From positions 17,805 through 81,804 of the forward strand of contig JFHB01000134.1 in NCBI GenBank assembly GCA_000729835.1: a DNA stretch of 64,000 bases, written 5' to 3'. A model generated the notes under the pieces. That model saw only the letters and a program-made list of their open reading frames with translations, did not search any database and had not been told where the DNA came from. Shown piece after piece: positions 1 through 12,900 of this stretch. Origin of the DNA: Atkinsonella hypoxylon (taxonomy: Eukaryota > Ascomycota > Sordariomycetes > Hypocreales > Clavicipitaceae). Position 1 is the stretch's first letter; each line of letters opens with the position of its first letter. The translations under genes and the position numbers were made by a program.

Positions 1-1640
1 AAAAGCTTTATAATATCTATCTTTAAAACTACTTACTTTATAAGTATAATCTTTATATCTTTAAACTTCTAGGTTAAATTATTTATTTAATCTTTTACTT
101 CTAAAATAGGCTATATAATTTCTTTAGCTTTATAACTAAAATTACTTATACTATAATACTTAAGACTTCTTCTGCCTAAAGGTATATAAAGGTAGTTCCT
201 TCTATTATTATAGAGTTTAGAATTACAGTTTTCTAGCTCTATTCTAGCTTATATATACTAGCTAAGCTACTCTAATAACTCTCTATAGAGTATTACAATA
301 AACTTAGCTCTAGTAACTTTTATTTAATCTATAAAGCTAGTAAGTACAATATCTAGTAAGGCCTTATAAATGTAATTAAACTAAGAGGTTATACTGCACT
401 ATATATAGAGCTTAGCGCTAATTATAGTAGCTTAGTGCTCTTAAAGCTAATAAAGAGTGTTCTTTATAGTTCTTAAATAGTTTCTCTTTAGGTCTTTAAG
501 CTTTTTATTAGCTTACTCCTTTTAATCCTAAGGAGTAGCTTTATACTAAAGTAAAAGCTACTTCTTAGCTTCTTTCTAATTATATAAAGTATAAATAACC
601 TTTATATACTTATAGATTAATAGGTTAATATAATAAATAAATATCTTTTATTAGTTTTCCTTTAGAATAAATAAGGTCTTTATCTTTAGCTTAAAGCTAG
701 TTAAGTAATTAAGAATATTTTCTCTCTTAAATTAGTGTATATTAAACTTTTTATTAAAGGTAGCCTAAGCTTACTGCTTTCTAATAGCTTTATCTATAGC
801 TTTAGCAAGAGCTTTATAAAGTATAGCTATAGCGCTACTAGTACTAGCTTTTTTATTTTAAGTATTTAATTTTATTGTAACCTTAGGTTTTAAAATAACT
901 TTTTTAGAAGATTTACTAGATTAACTAGAGCTAGTGTTAGCTACTTTAGATATAGAGCTTATACTTTTCTTTAAGAGATATAGAATACTAAACTTATATA
1001 AATAACTAGTAAAATAGCTTAATATAGAAAGTAGGTATAAAAAGAACAATTAATCTTGCTTAGTAAAAAGAGTATAATATATATAATTCCTTATATTAGC
1101 TGTACTTTTAATACTTTTACCTTTTGCTTCTATAGTTATATAAGCTCCTAACGCTAAAATATAAAGGCTAAGAACTTAATTACTAATAACAGTAAATATA
1201 AAGATAACTGCTAAAATAAGAATAAAAGAGAAATTTTTCTCTATAATTAAATAATTATAACGTTTAAAAGACCTAAAAACTTCCTTTTTACTATATTAAG
1301 GCTATTTTAGATAAGAGTAAAATAGAGGTTAAATAGGCTAGCTAGTATTTATAATATAGTAACTGTCTTTAACTAGGTTTAGCCCTTTTTAGCTTAAAAA
1401 AGCTATAGAAATTTTCTTTCTTTCTTAATTAAATAATCCCTTATAATATAGAGCTTTTATCCCTATAATTTCCTTCTTTCTTATATTAGTAATATTTAAG
1501 CTAAAGTACTCTTTTGTTCTTAATGCTTAGCAGCTTTTCCTTCTTTCTTCTAGGATCTCTATAAAAAACCTTTTAATTATATAATGCGCTTTAATTAGAA
1601 TAAGTCCCTAGTAAAGCCTCTATTTTTATTAACTTAAAAC
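1..1640 (-). pseudogene. RIP-broken long ORF of element D, function unknown, open at the window edge
   Basis: Read on the minus strand, one frame runs from about 1640 to the window start, roughly 540 codons. It is interrupted almost only by TAA/TAG at positions that would be CAA/CAG before RIP, and no frameshift is apparent. The conceptual product has a basic N-terminal part, a hydrophobic stretch near 1230-1180 that could span a membrane, a Ser/Lys-rich section near 950-900, and a charged helical part near the window edge. I recognise no reverse transcriptase, integrase, DDE transposase or zinc-knuckle motif. It lies immediately inside the D terminal sequence (1640-2107) and reads away from it, as the first internal gene of an LTR element or the gene of a large DNA transposon would. 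A captured host gene is also possible. The frame is confident; the identity is unknown. Confidence 0.5.
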
Positions 1641-2107
1641 TAAACCCCTAAATAACTATATAGTCTATACTAAAGTAGGTAGCAATATAGTATATATTAA
1701 GATTAAAGAGAATTAGTAAAGAGTAAGATATTTATTAGTGTATACTATTAAGTAATAGCAGGCAAGAAGATTAAATAGTTAGAAAAGGCAGAAATAAAAT
1801 ATTAATTATAGCTTAGAAAATATATATACACAAAAGGAGCTAAATATATTAAAGAGTTAGAGAAAGCATTAGTATTAGTAAAGTAATGTCTCTTAAGTAT
1901 TAAGTGTTGTAAATTAAAGTAGGCTAAAAGATATTAATTAATCGAAAAGAGCAAAAGCTAAAAAGAGCCAGCAGAAGCTACTTGCGCACTTTCTTGCTTG
2001 CTTTTACTATCTAGATGTCTAGGCAATGCGCACTCTTATAGAGAAAAATCTGTATGTGGCATCCCTTACAAAGCTAATATAAGAGCGCAAGGGGGTAACC
2101 CTGCCGC
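1640..2107 (-). repeat. Element D terminal repeat, copy D1 (LTR-like)
   Basis: This stretch of about 460 bp matches D3 (58346-58840, inverted) along its whole length, with differences nearly all C/T or G/A. Its last part matches D2 (58039-58198). All copies stop at the same GC-rich terminus, a GGGGGTAACCCC-like palindrome followed by GCGACACA. Read on the minus strand it therefore begins TGTGTCGCGG, as many LTRs begin with TG. Here that terminus abuts the gag region of gypsy A1. On the plus strand the repeat also carries a conceptual frame of about 130 codons, broken mainly at Gln codons, which could be coincidental. An LTR is my preferred reading, but no second LTR or TSD is visible. Confidence 0.5.
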
Positions 2108-4791
2108 GACACAATAATAAGGTTAACAATCTATAAGAATGCCTAAAGGATCTAGGAAAACAATAAAAATTAGGAGACTATAAGAAAGGTATTAATGCTT
2201 ACTACACTTAAAGTAAATCTAACAGTAAGGACTCTAAAAACAATAAAGCAGCTTAAAGTAACTAAGCTAACTAGAATAAGAGCAACAGTTAATTTTAGTT
2301 CTAACCTCTATTCTATAAAAATTACTAGAATAATTGTGCTTAATACCTACTGTAAAACTAGGGGAATTAGCTACTAAGAGAGCAGTAACCCTAGCCTTAG
2401 TGGAACTAGGATTTAGGGGCTAGCTAGAATTATTAGCTAGAGCTGCAGTATTCTTAGTAGCCTTAACGTTTCTAACAATAGAGCCTACTATAGAATAATA
2501 AGGAATATACCTATATAATAACGTTTAAAGATAAATTTAACTAGAAAGACTATAAAAAGTACCTTAAAAGCTGTAGATACTAGCTAGTAGAAGAAGGAGA
2601 AATAGTTAATACTAAGGAGCTACTAACTAGCTTAGAATCTAACTTTATTAAAACCTATTTTGCTAAAAGTAAAGAAAAACAAAAGAAAAAGGTTTAGATA
2701 AAGGCAAACTAAAAGGATTTATAGAGAATCTAGATAGAGTAAGTAGTTAAAGCAGTTATAAAGCTATAGATTATTAAATCTAGCATTTTAAAGTTAAATT
2801 CCTTCCTAAAGATTCCTATTTAATTCTATAATAAGGGACTATTGCATTAGATCTGCCTAGATACTAGAACCTCTTTAGTGCTAGTTAATAAAGTATAGTT
2901 AACTTAGTTTAGTTAGAATGTAAAATAGGCAAAGATAGAGCTAAAACTAGTTACTAGAGTGCAGTTATCCTTCTATATCTCTAAGACAGCTACATTTAAC
3001 TTCTATATCCCTAGATCTATATATAGCGTGCCTATAACTAGCTATTTTACAGTTATAGCTAATATAATAAGTAACTTAGGACTAAAGCTCCTTCTAGGTT
3101 TAACCTTTCTCTATAATTATAGTGTAAAAATTAATTTTGTCCGCTCTAGAGCTACTATTAGGTTTGTTTATAATATAGTTATAGAAATAGGTATCTTCTA
3201 ATTAATTTTAAAGATTTTACATTAGAATATAACAGCAGTATAAGCTATAATAATTCCGCTAAAGTTATAGGAATATATTCTAGTTAAATAGAAGGAGGTA
3301 CTAGCTAATAAGAAGGCTACTGCCTACTATATATACTTAAAATCCAACCTTATCCTAGATACATTGCTTAGTATAACTAACTAGGAACAAATAGTAGCCT
3401 ATAACTATTTAGATAAATTTATTATAATCTAGAAAAATTAGAAGGTTGCTTATCTTTAGTATAATAAAGAGCTTAAGGCTAACTATATAATTGTAAATCT
3501 GCTTAATTTATATATATATTTTTCTAAGGATATTATACCTAATAATAGTCTATTACCTGCAAAAGATTATAAGGTATAGAAGAAAGGTAATAGTAACGGA
3601 TTTAACCCTAAGAAAGTTAATAACAGTATCCCTATATATAGAATCTCTTATTTTAAGGATGTACTATATATTTGCAACAAATATAAGGTTAAAGTAGAAA
3701 ACTTAAACCTAAATGTTGCAGCTAAGCTTATTAACTTAACAGATAAATACAACATTTATTATAATAGAGGTATTATTCCTATACCTAAAGACTAGTATAT
3801 AAGAGTAGATCTAGTAGATAGATAGTAGAAGCAGCTAAAACCTATCTAAATCTACCTACTAGAAGCTAAAGATAAAGCTAAATTAAATAAGGTTTACAAT
3901 AAGCTGTATTTAAGTAGAAAGATATTATATTTAAATAACCTAGTAGCTATAGCCTACCTAGCCTTTATAGTGTAGATTAAAACCTTAATAGAAAGGAAAG
4001 AATAAGTTGTAGTTAATATAAGGCAGCTTAATAGTGTAGTAATGCTAAATGTATACTCCCTATTAGATTAATTAAATATTATAGTAGATATATATAGTAA
4101 GAAGATGTTTTTACTCTTTAATGTATTAGGGTTTTTCTACTAGCTTTCTATAAGATAAAAGCATTAATCTTATATAGTAGTAATATTAAAATAAGGATTA
4201 AAAGCATTAAATATAGCGCTTATAGGCTTTAAGAATACACTAGCTTTTGCTTAATAGTATATAAACTAATTATTTTAAAAGCATTAATATTTTATATAAA
4301 TCTATATTAACAACATTATTGTATTCTCTAACTCTACTAAGGACTACCTTATATATCTTAATATAGTTTTATTAATTCTAGAGAAAAATAAGTTAATAAT
4401 AGCTATAAAGAAGTTATTTATAGGCTACTTAGCTATTTAGCTGTTAGGTTTTATTGTTAACAGCAATAGAATTACTAATATAAATAATAGGCTAAAAGCC
4501 TTTTAAAAACTTAAGTTTCTAGTAGATCTTATAAATCTAAAGACCTTTATTAGTATAGCTAGCTTTTTATAGAAAAGTATTCTATAGTTTAATATATAAA
4601 TTTACTTACTATAGAAACAAAAGACTACTTTACTATAAGAGCTTTATAAGAAAGGCTTAGCTAATAGTTTACTAAAACTAATGCACTAAAAGAAAGCCTA
4701 AGAAGTAACGTTTTTGCTAAAACCTAAGGAAAAGAAAGCATTCTAAGAGGTAAAGGTATACCTTAATAAAAACACTATTCTATAGCACTAT
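2108..4791 (+). pseudogene. Gypsy A1 gag end, aspartic protease and reverse transcriptase, RIP-inactivated
   Basis: The region translates as the end of gag, then protease, then RT, with stops mainly at former Gln and Trp codons. A capsid/nucleocapsid-like tail with a possible degraded zinc knuckle lies near 2190-2380. A retroviral-type protease motif appears near 2850-2890 as Leu-Asp-Thr-Arg-Thr-Ser; the usual Gly is Arg, a G-to-A change. The 80-codon open stretch at 2959-3201 belongs to this protease domain. The RT catalytic motif near 4300-4330 reads Tyr-Ile-Asn-Asn, where family members have Tyr-x-Asp-Asp, again by G-to-A. The frame runs into the A2 insertion and resumes at 22590. No functional enzyme can be made. 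Confidence 0.8.
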
Positions 4792-5034
4792 TGTTACGGG
4801 ATAAGCCTACAGACCCGCAGGTCACTAGTGCACGTGACCGCAATCATGTATAAGTAGTTAGAAGCAACACTTAAGTAGTTAAATTGAACAATTAACTATT
4901 ATTTACTAGAACACTATTACTAGATGCTCCTTACAGTAGCTCTTATAACTCCTCTTACGAATTATTGTATAACCTATTGAATTTAACAACCTATTGTTAC
5001 TTCTAATAAACTTATATTAGATTCTACTATAATA
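4792..5034 (+). repeat. Gypsy A2 5' LTR (243 bp)
   Basis: It starts TGTTACGGGATAAGCC, nearly unmutated, and ends CTATAATA, the RIP-altered form of CCGTAACA seen in the other copies. The upstream flank ACTAT is repeated after the 3' LTR. Confidence 0.9.
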
Positions 5035-5089
5035 AGTAGTAGTAATTGCTTCTAATTGTTGCTAACTCTCCTTAAGCTTAAAAAGCTAA

Positions 5090-6913
5090 AATCGCAATAT
5101 CTAAAATAGAGCAACTTTAGAAGAAGCTTAGTGGAAGGAATTATATTCCTTTTACTAATAAAGAACTTAAAACTATACACTAATTCTATAAATTTTACCG
5201 CTAAAATCTAGATTTCTAGATTTAAAAAAAGGATTTTATACCTTAGGAAAAAAGAAGCCTACTACTTTATCTTACTTACTATAAATTCGTTAATAGACAG
5301 CTTAAATTGTACAACTAACTTAAGCTAGTAAAACTACCTTCTTACTAGAATACTATTAACGCTTCTATAGTATAGTAGGTGTAAAGGTAGGTTAATAGAA
5401 TTATTAATAAGGCTAAATCTACTAGACTTCTTATAGATTTACTAACAGTAATGCTAGAAGGAAAAGCTAAGGCTAGATTATCTAGATCTAATAGCTTAAG
5501 AAACACTATCTATAAAGCTAGTGCTAGTTCTACCTAGGATATTAAAGGAAAGTAAGTATAGAGATCTAGATTTATACTGCTTACTAAGGACCTAGATTTA
5601 TTAGATATACCTTAAACTACTAAGAAGAACTTACTAATTAAAGAACTAGCTAAAATCTTACTACTTTTATAGGCTTACTAAAGGTTTTATACCTTTAGGC
5701 TAAGGTATAAAGTAGAGAAAGCAGTAAAGCTACTTAAAAAAGGGAACCTCTTACTAGAATAGCTTATAGGTTTTTCTACAGAAATTAGTAGATAACTTAA
5801 TAGAATTAAGGGAGAATTAATTAATAAAATTAGCGAATTATAGAGAGAATTAAACAATAAAATTGCTGCTCTTTAGGTAGAGCAATAATACTTAGCCTAG
5901 AAGATAGAGATTATACCTAAGCCTTAAAATAAATACAATAAACAATACTATACCTAATAAAGCTTCTAGCTTAAGGATTATAGGTAAAGGGCTTTTAATT
6001 CTTACTTACCCCTAAAAAATAACTAGAACTAGAAGTAAGGTTAAAAGCAACCTTTAGGCAAAGGAAACTATATAATATAGAGATACTTTAAACACTTTAG
6101 TACTTTTCTAAAAGAATAAAAGCTACTATAATTTCTAAAGAATCTATTAGAGCAATACTATAATAGTAAAGCTAAGAAGAGCTAAGATACTAAAAAAAAC
6201 TAAAATTAAGTATTTAGTAACTTTAAATATTAGTATATAAATTAATAAGCACTATACTATATTAGAAACAACAATCTCTAGCTAAATCTAGTAGATAAAA
6301 GGCTAGATTTACGTTAGAAACAGAATAACTAAGGCAATATATAGTTCTAAACCCCTAAGGAATAGATAGATTCTATATAGAAGATTACTAATATTAGTTA
6401 CTTTAAACCCTTTAATAATAGAAATATCTATAAGCTAATTTTATATAAAGAAAAGCACACTATTTTCTATAATATAGAGCTATAGATCTAAGCTGTTAAA
6501 GACTACTATAGCTATAGTGCAATTAATGCCTAAGAAGCTATTTACGTTAAGCTCTAAACTCTCTTTAAAGAGAACGCATTAATATAGTATAGATAGTATC
6601 TAGATTACTATAAAAAAACAGCTATTTTTAGCAGTTTAAACTCTATTTATACTACTATTTATAAAGAATTTAGTATATAGATTTAGAATGCAATAATATA
6701 GCTAGATTTAGCTAAGTTTATAGAGTAAGATATAATTAAAGAAAAATTATTTAGAGAATTTACCTCTAAAGTATTCTAATATACTTATATAAATAGTAAA
6801 ACTATAGATCTTTAGCTCCTTTTAAGACTCTATTATAAGCTATACCTAGGATTATAATAGCTATACTTAATTCTAATAGTAAAAGACCTAAGATTTATAT
6901 ATATTACTATAGT
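5090..6913 (+). pseudogene. Gypsy A2 gag region, RIP-inactivated
   Basis: Between the 5' LTR and the part shared with A1, plus-strand translation gives a long Lys/Gln/Asn-rich frame broken at Gln codons. It has a helical, coiled-coil-like stretch near 5730-5900 of the kind common in capsid proteins. Position and composition support gag; I see no sequence motif that proves it. A1 lacks this section, so it is represented once in the window. The leader just after the LTR (5035-5090) should hold the primer binding site, but I could not match it to a tRNA. Confidence 0.55.
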
Positions 6914-8987
6914 AAATAATAAGGTTAAAGATCTATAAAAATGCTTTAAGGATCTAAAAAAACAATAAAAGTTAGAAGACTATAAGGAAGGTACTAATGC
7001 TTACTATACTTAAAGTAAATTTAACAGTAAGAACTCTAAAAACAATAAAGTAGCCTAAGGTAACTAGACTAACTAGAATAGAAGCAATAGTTAATTTTAG
7101 TTCTAACCTCTATTCTATAAAAATTACTAGAATAATTATACTTAATACCTACTGTAAAACTAAAGAAATTAGCTACTAAGAGAGCAGTAACCTTAGCCTT
7201 AGTAAAACTAGGATTTAGGGGCTAGCTAGAATTATTAGCTAAAGCTATAGTATCCTTAGTAGCCTTAACGTTTCTAATAATAGAGCTTACTATAGAATAA
7301 TAAGGAATATACCTATATAATAACGTTTAAAGATAAATCTAACTAAAAAGACTATAAAAAGTACCTTAAAAGCTATAAATACTAGCTAATAGAAGAAGAA
7401 GAAATAGTTAATGCTAAAAAACTACTAATTAGCTTAGAATTTAACTTTATTAAAACCTATTTTACTAAAAGTAAAGAAAAGTAAAAGAAAAAGGTTTAGA
7501 TAAAGGTAGACTAAAAGGATTTATAGAGAATCTAGATAGAGTAAGTAGTTAAAGTAGTTATAAAGCTATAGCTTATTAAATCTAGTATTCTAAAGTTAAA
7601 TTTCTTTCTAAAGATTCCTATTTAATTCTATAATAAAGAACTATTATATTAGATCTACCTAAATACTAAAACCTCTTTAGTGCTAGTTAATAAAGTATAG
7701 TTAACTTAGTTTAGTTAGAATATAAAATAGGCAAAAATAGAGCTAAAACTAGTTACTAAAGTGCAATTGTCCTTCTATATCTCTAAGACAGCTACATTTA
7801 ACTTCTACATCCTTAGATCTATATATAGTGTGCCTATAACTAACTATTTTACAGTTATAGCTAATATAATAAGTAACCTAGAACTAAAGCTTCTTCTAGG
7901 TTTAACCTTTCTCTATAATTATAGTGTTAAAATCGATTTTATTCGCCCTAAGGCTACTATTAGGTCTATTTATAATATAGTTATAGAAATAGGTATCTTC
8001 TAGCTAATTTTAAAGATTCTACATTAGAATGTAACAGCAGCATAAGCTATAATAATTCCGCTAAAATCGTAGGAGTATATTCTAGTTAAATAGAAGAAGG
8101 TACTAGCTAATAAGAAGGCTACTGCCTACTATATATACTTAAAATTTAACCTTATCCTAGATACATTACTTAGTATAACTAACTAGGAATAAATAGTAGC
8201 CTATAACTATTTAGATAAATTTATTATAATCTAGAAAAATTAAAAGGTTGCTTATCTTTAGCATAATAAAGGGCTTAAGGTTAACTATATAATTATAAAC
8301 CTATTTAATTTATATATATATTTTTCTAAGGATATTGCACCTAATAATAGTCTATTGCCTACAGAAGATTATAAAACTTAGGAAGAAGGTAACAGTAGTA
8401 GATTTAACCCTAAGAAAGTTAATAATAGTATTTCTATATATAGAATCTCTTGTCCTAAGGATATACTATATATCTGCAATAAATATAAGGTTAAGGTAGG
8501 AAACTTAAACCTAAACGTTACAGCTAAACTTATTAACTTAACGAATAAATACAACATTTATTGTAATAGAGGTATTGTTCTTATGCCTAAAGACTAGCAT
8601 ATAAGAGTGGATCTAGTAGATAGATAGCAGAAGCAGCTAAAACCCGTTTAAATCTACCTACTAGGAGCTAAAGATAAAGCTAAGCTAGATAAGGTTTACA
8701 ATAAGCTGTATTTAAGTGGAAAGATGTTGTATTTAGACAACCTAGCAGCTATAGCCTGCCCAGCCTTTATAGTGTAGATTAAAACCCTAACGGAAAGGAA
8801 AGAACGAGTTGTAGTTAATATAAGGCTACTTAACAGTGTAGTAATGCTAGATATGTACCCCTCTGCTGGATTAATTAGATATTATAGCAGATACGCGTAG
8901 TAAGAAGATGTTTTCGCTCTTTAATGCATTAGGGTTTTTCTACTAGCTTCCTGTAAGACAAGAGCACTGATCTCGCATAGTAGTAAT
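6914..8987 (+). pseudogene. Gypsy A2 gag end, protease and N-terminal RT, RIP-inactivated
   Basis: This is collinear with A1 2108-4160, differing mostly by transitions. The protease motif near 7650-7690 reads Leu-Asn-Thr-Lys-Thr-Ser, with both the catalytic Asp and the Gly changed by G-to-A. The 80-codon open stretch 7761-8003 is the counterpart of A1 2959-3201. The last 400 bp before the copia insertion are clearly less mutated than the rest, with CpG and GC-rich codons still present. Translation stops at the B1 insertion and resumes at 16820. Confidence 0.75.
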
Positions 8988-9681
8988 TATTGAATATAAT
9001 AGGGATTACAGGACTAGATATCTAAGAGGGTAGTGGTCTCTTAGATTTAGCACCTGTAATTGCTCCTAGCAATTATTACGTAGTGGAAGCAGCAGCGGCC
9101 TAAATCAAGCTGTAGTGTATAGTATAGATCACGTAGAGGCAATAGATAACTGTAATAGTGGTATCTTTATATTAAGAGCGCTGTAACAAACTTAGTGAGG
9201 GTAGGATCTTAAATCTTTCTAGTCCCTTATAGACCCTCTAACTATATTAGCGGGCTGTAGTCGCTAGAAGGGGCTTATAGGCTACTTTATAATTTCCGCA
9301 AAAAGATTTACTATATAAAAACAAAAAAATCGACTTACAGCTATACAAACAAGACGCCTACGTGCACAATTTAACAAATTCCACTAATAATAAGCAACCC
9401 TTATAAGCAACTCTATCCAACAATTATACTATTAGATAGCCCTAATTCTTAGCTTTTAAATGGTATACCTCTTGAATTTCTACTATTGCTAGTTGTAGAG
9501 AAAATCGCAGTTAAAGTTGACTATAGGTTAGGCAACTTTGCCCTAGTTAAATCTAGATGTTTACATCTAGTAACAACAATATCTCTACTAAAAATTAACG
9601 TAACAAGACCTAATAAGGGTTACGTGATAGAGCAACTAGTAGGCATAAAAATAGGCTATATAGGGTAGCTTATTTTTAACA
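8988..9681 (-). repeat. Copia B1 3' LTR (694 bp)
   Basis: Same length as its partner at 16126-16819 and homologous to LTRs at 24725, 56102 and 57076. A 60-codon open frame recurs inside several LTR copies but is LTR sequence, not a gene. Confidence 0.92.
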
Positions 9682-9924
9682 CTCCCTCTAGAAATGTAAG
9701 AAGTAACCAGTTCTATAAGCAACTTAGCTCCTTTAAAGGATATCTAAGTTAGAATTAACCAACAAAATACAGTACTAATAACAGAACCAAAATAACATAA
9801 CTAATTCCAGGGTAGTTATAGTTGAATATAACTAGTTGTTGTTAATTGTTTTTGTTGTTTTCGATTTTTAACTGTTTTTTGTTGTTTTTTCGATTTTTTC
9901 GAGTGTTTTTGTTGCTTTTATAAG

Positions 9925-12900
9925 CTAGCTAGAAAGCTCTAGTAACTTAATGAATTGTTGATGCTTTTAAATAGTAAGAGGCTTAGTTAGGCCATCTGCT
10001 AGCATCTAATTCGTATTAATATAACTAACCTTAGCTATACCTTTACGAATCTTTTCCCTAATATAGTTAAACTTCAAAAGGGTGTGCTTAGTTCTACTAT
10101 ACAACGTTAGGTTGTAAGCAGTAACTATAGCGCCTTAATTATTACACCTAATAGGAATAGAAGGGGTTAAAGGCAGCTTTATCTCCTTAAAAAGGCCGTA
10201 GAGCTACTCTAATTCCCTTATAGCTTTAGATAATACATTGGATTCTGCTTCTAATGTAGAAAGAGCAATAGTACTAGCTTTCTTTAATTTCCAGCTAATA
10301 GGTCCACCAGCTAGCTTATATAGATAAGTATAGGTTAATTTAGAAGAGACTTTGTTACTAGCAAAATCGCTTTCGCAATAACTAAGGAGGGTCTTAAGTA
10401 CTTCTTTACAACTAATAGAACTATTAGAAGCTTTAGAAGAAGACCCTATAGGGTGTAGACTAGAACGCTTATAAATAATAGCAAAGCTTCTAGTACTACT
10501 TAAGTACCTTAGAAGGTGCTTAGAGGCGTTTAGGTGCTCTATATAGGGCTTAGCTAGAAAAGTTAATAGCTACTGAACAGAAAAAGCAATATCAGCCCTA
10601 GTTAGCAACATAAGGTACATTATAGTGCCTATTATACTCTAATAAAGCTTATAATCGGATTTTAAGAGAAGTTTTGTAACTAGTTGCTTTAGAATTCCCA
10701 GCTGTATAGAGATAGAAGCTAGCTTAGTATTTAGCATTTTAAATCTTTTTAAGGCTTCAAGGATGTATTAAGATTAGTGGATTTTAATAGACCTTTTAGA
10801 CCTATTATAGGTAATTTATACACCTAGAAAGAATTCTACTAGTTCTCTATCTTCTATTAGATAAGCTTAATTTAGTAGCTTTTTAAGCTTATTAATATAT
10901 CGTAAATTAGGCCTAATTAGAAGACAGTTATCTACATAAGTAGCAATATATGTAGATATAGCTGGGTTATAAAAGACTGCTGGGTCTAATATAAGAGGTT
11001 TAAATCTATGCTTTTGAAGTAATTCCGTTAGAATTTGCTGCTATTCTCTAGGACTTTACTTTAAACTATAGAGGGATTTTTCTAGCTTAATTACTTGCTC
11101 TTTAGAGGGCTTGTAATTACAGCTTTTTAGTAGCTTAGCTACTGATAGCGATGCTTACTCTGTAAATTTAACGAATCTATCTAGGATTTCCATATAAATA
11201 GCTTCTTTTAGCTTGCTATTTAAAAACGCTCCTATAAAATCGATTTACTCAACTTCCTAGTTATTAAAAGCTGCAAGAGCTAATAATATACGCTAGCTAG
11301 AAGGAATACTAGTTGCAGCAAAGGTCTCTAGATAGTCTTAACCTTCTATTTGCATAAATCCCTTAGCAATAAGGCAGGCCTTATATTTAATAGAATTATT
11401 TTCTTTATTCTTTTTAAGCCTATAAATAAGCCTATTCTTTAGAACTCTTTAGCCCTTAGGTACTTAGTCTTTCCCTATAAATTTAAAGGTTCTAGCAGCT
11501 AATAGCTGCTTAAATTCGCTATAGGTAGCTTCTATCTAATGCTGCTTAGTAGAGCTTTTTAGGGCTTACTTCTATGTGTTAAGAAGTTCATCTTTATTAC
11601 TATTAGAAGTAATAGCTGCTTTAGTCCTTGCCTTAAAGCATAGATCCTTAATTAAGGAAAATATGTCTCCATCTAAATCTATAGCATTAGCATCAATAGA
11701 TTTAGCTTCAGCTTCTATAGGTTCTATATTAGCCTAAGGGGCTTCTATAGATATAGGGGCTTTAGGGGCCTCTACAGCTTCTATAGGGTTGCTTAGTAGA
11801 AGAGCTTAATCTACAGGTTCTAGTAGATAATTCAGCACATCTAGATAACTAGGATAAGGATACTTAGGAGTATAATTATCCACTAATTGCTGCTTGTTAT
11901 TGATTTCTCCCTCTAAAGGATTATCCACTATAGAACTAATAGGAACCTTAGGGATGCCCTATGAAATAGAACCTATTCCTTCTATAATTTTAACGAAGCT
12001 AGTCTTTATAACAGCTTATTTAGAGGGGATATATATTAGATATACATTAGAACCTAGTGTAGCTAAAAGTCTACTAGAAATAGTTCTTTTAGCTAGCTTC
12101 TGCAACCTAGATCGTTGTTCTAAAGGAATTAGAACTTCGCAATAGGAGCCTATAGCCCTTATTTTAGTAAAATTAGGCTTATAGGTCTTAGAAGGCTCTA
12201 AATTAGCTAGATATAGCTGTTTAGGACTTAGTGGTTTAGTACTATTCGCAGTAGTATTAACTAAATCCACTATAGCAGGAAGGATGTAAGACTATAGATA
12301 TAGAGGTAATTATAACTACTGTAGAGTAGCATATAAACGGTCTAGAAGTACCCTTATAGCTCTTTCTATTAGCCTATTCTGTTTATAAATATAGGGGCAA
12401 GAGGTGCTAAAGTAAATACCCTTAGAAGATAGCTAAGCTTACAACTTAGTATTAATTTCTATACTACTATTAAAATAAAGGTGTTTAGGGTAGCAGTTAT
12501 ACTGGTTCTTTAATTCCTTAAAGAAGCCTTTAATGCAGCTATAAAGAGTAGAACTCTCTTTATTAGCTAGATTAAAAGACTATTTATACCGTAATTTTCT
12601 ATTAATTAGAAAAAGAACTAGAGGCCTTTTGTTGTGCAGTATAGGCTCTATTTTAACAGTATCTCCCTCTATAATATCTAAACATCTAGGGGGGTTAGGA
12701 ATAGTACGCTTGCTAGGTCTTTTAACAGCTTTAGCTTAATTACAAGCTAGGCAGTTAAAATCCTTTTCCTTGATTTTTGTAAAATCAGGAATACCTTTAG
12801 TAATAGAAGCAGTCTTCTTTAGTAAAAGGAGTCCTATATGCCCTAATCTAACATACTAAGTAGCAGCTAATTCTAGGAGCTTCTTATAGGAAGAAGAAGC

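Noticed and set aside
9486..9668. 60-codon open frame, repeated at 16624-16806 and 24738-24920
   Set aside because: It lies wholly inside copia B LTRs and recurs only because LTRs are repeated; it is antisense to the element and has no coding signature.
11894..12145. 83-codon plus-strand frame (and 53678-53869 minus)
   Set aside because: Antisense to the copia integrase C-terminal region encoded at 12016-12270 (minus) and 53553-53864 (plus).
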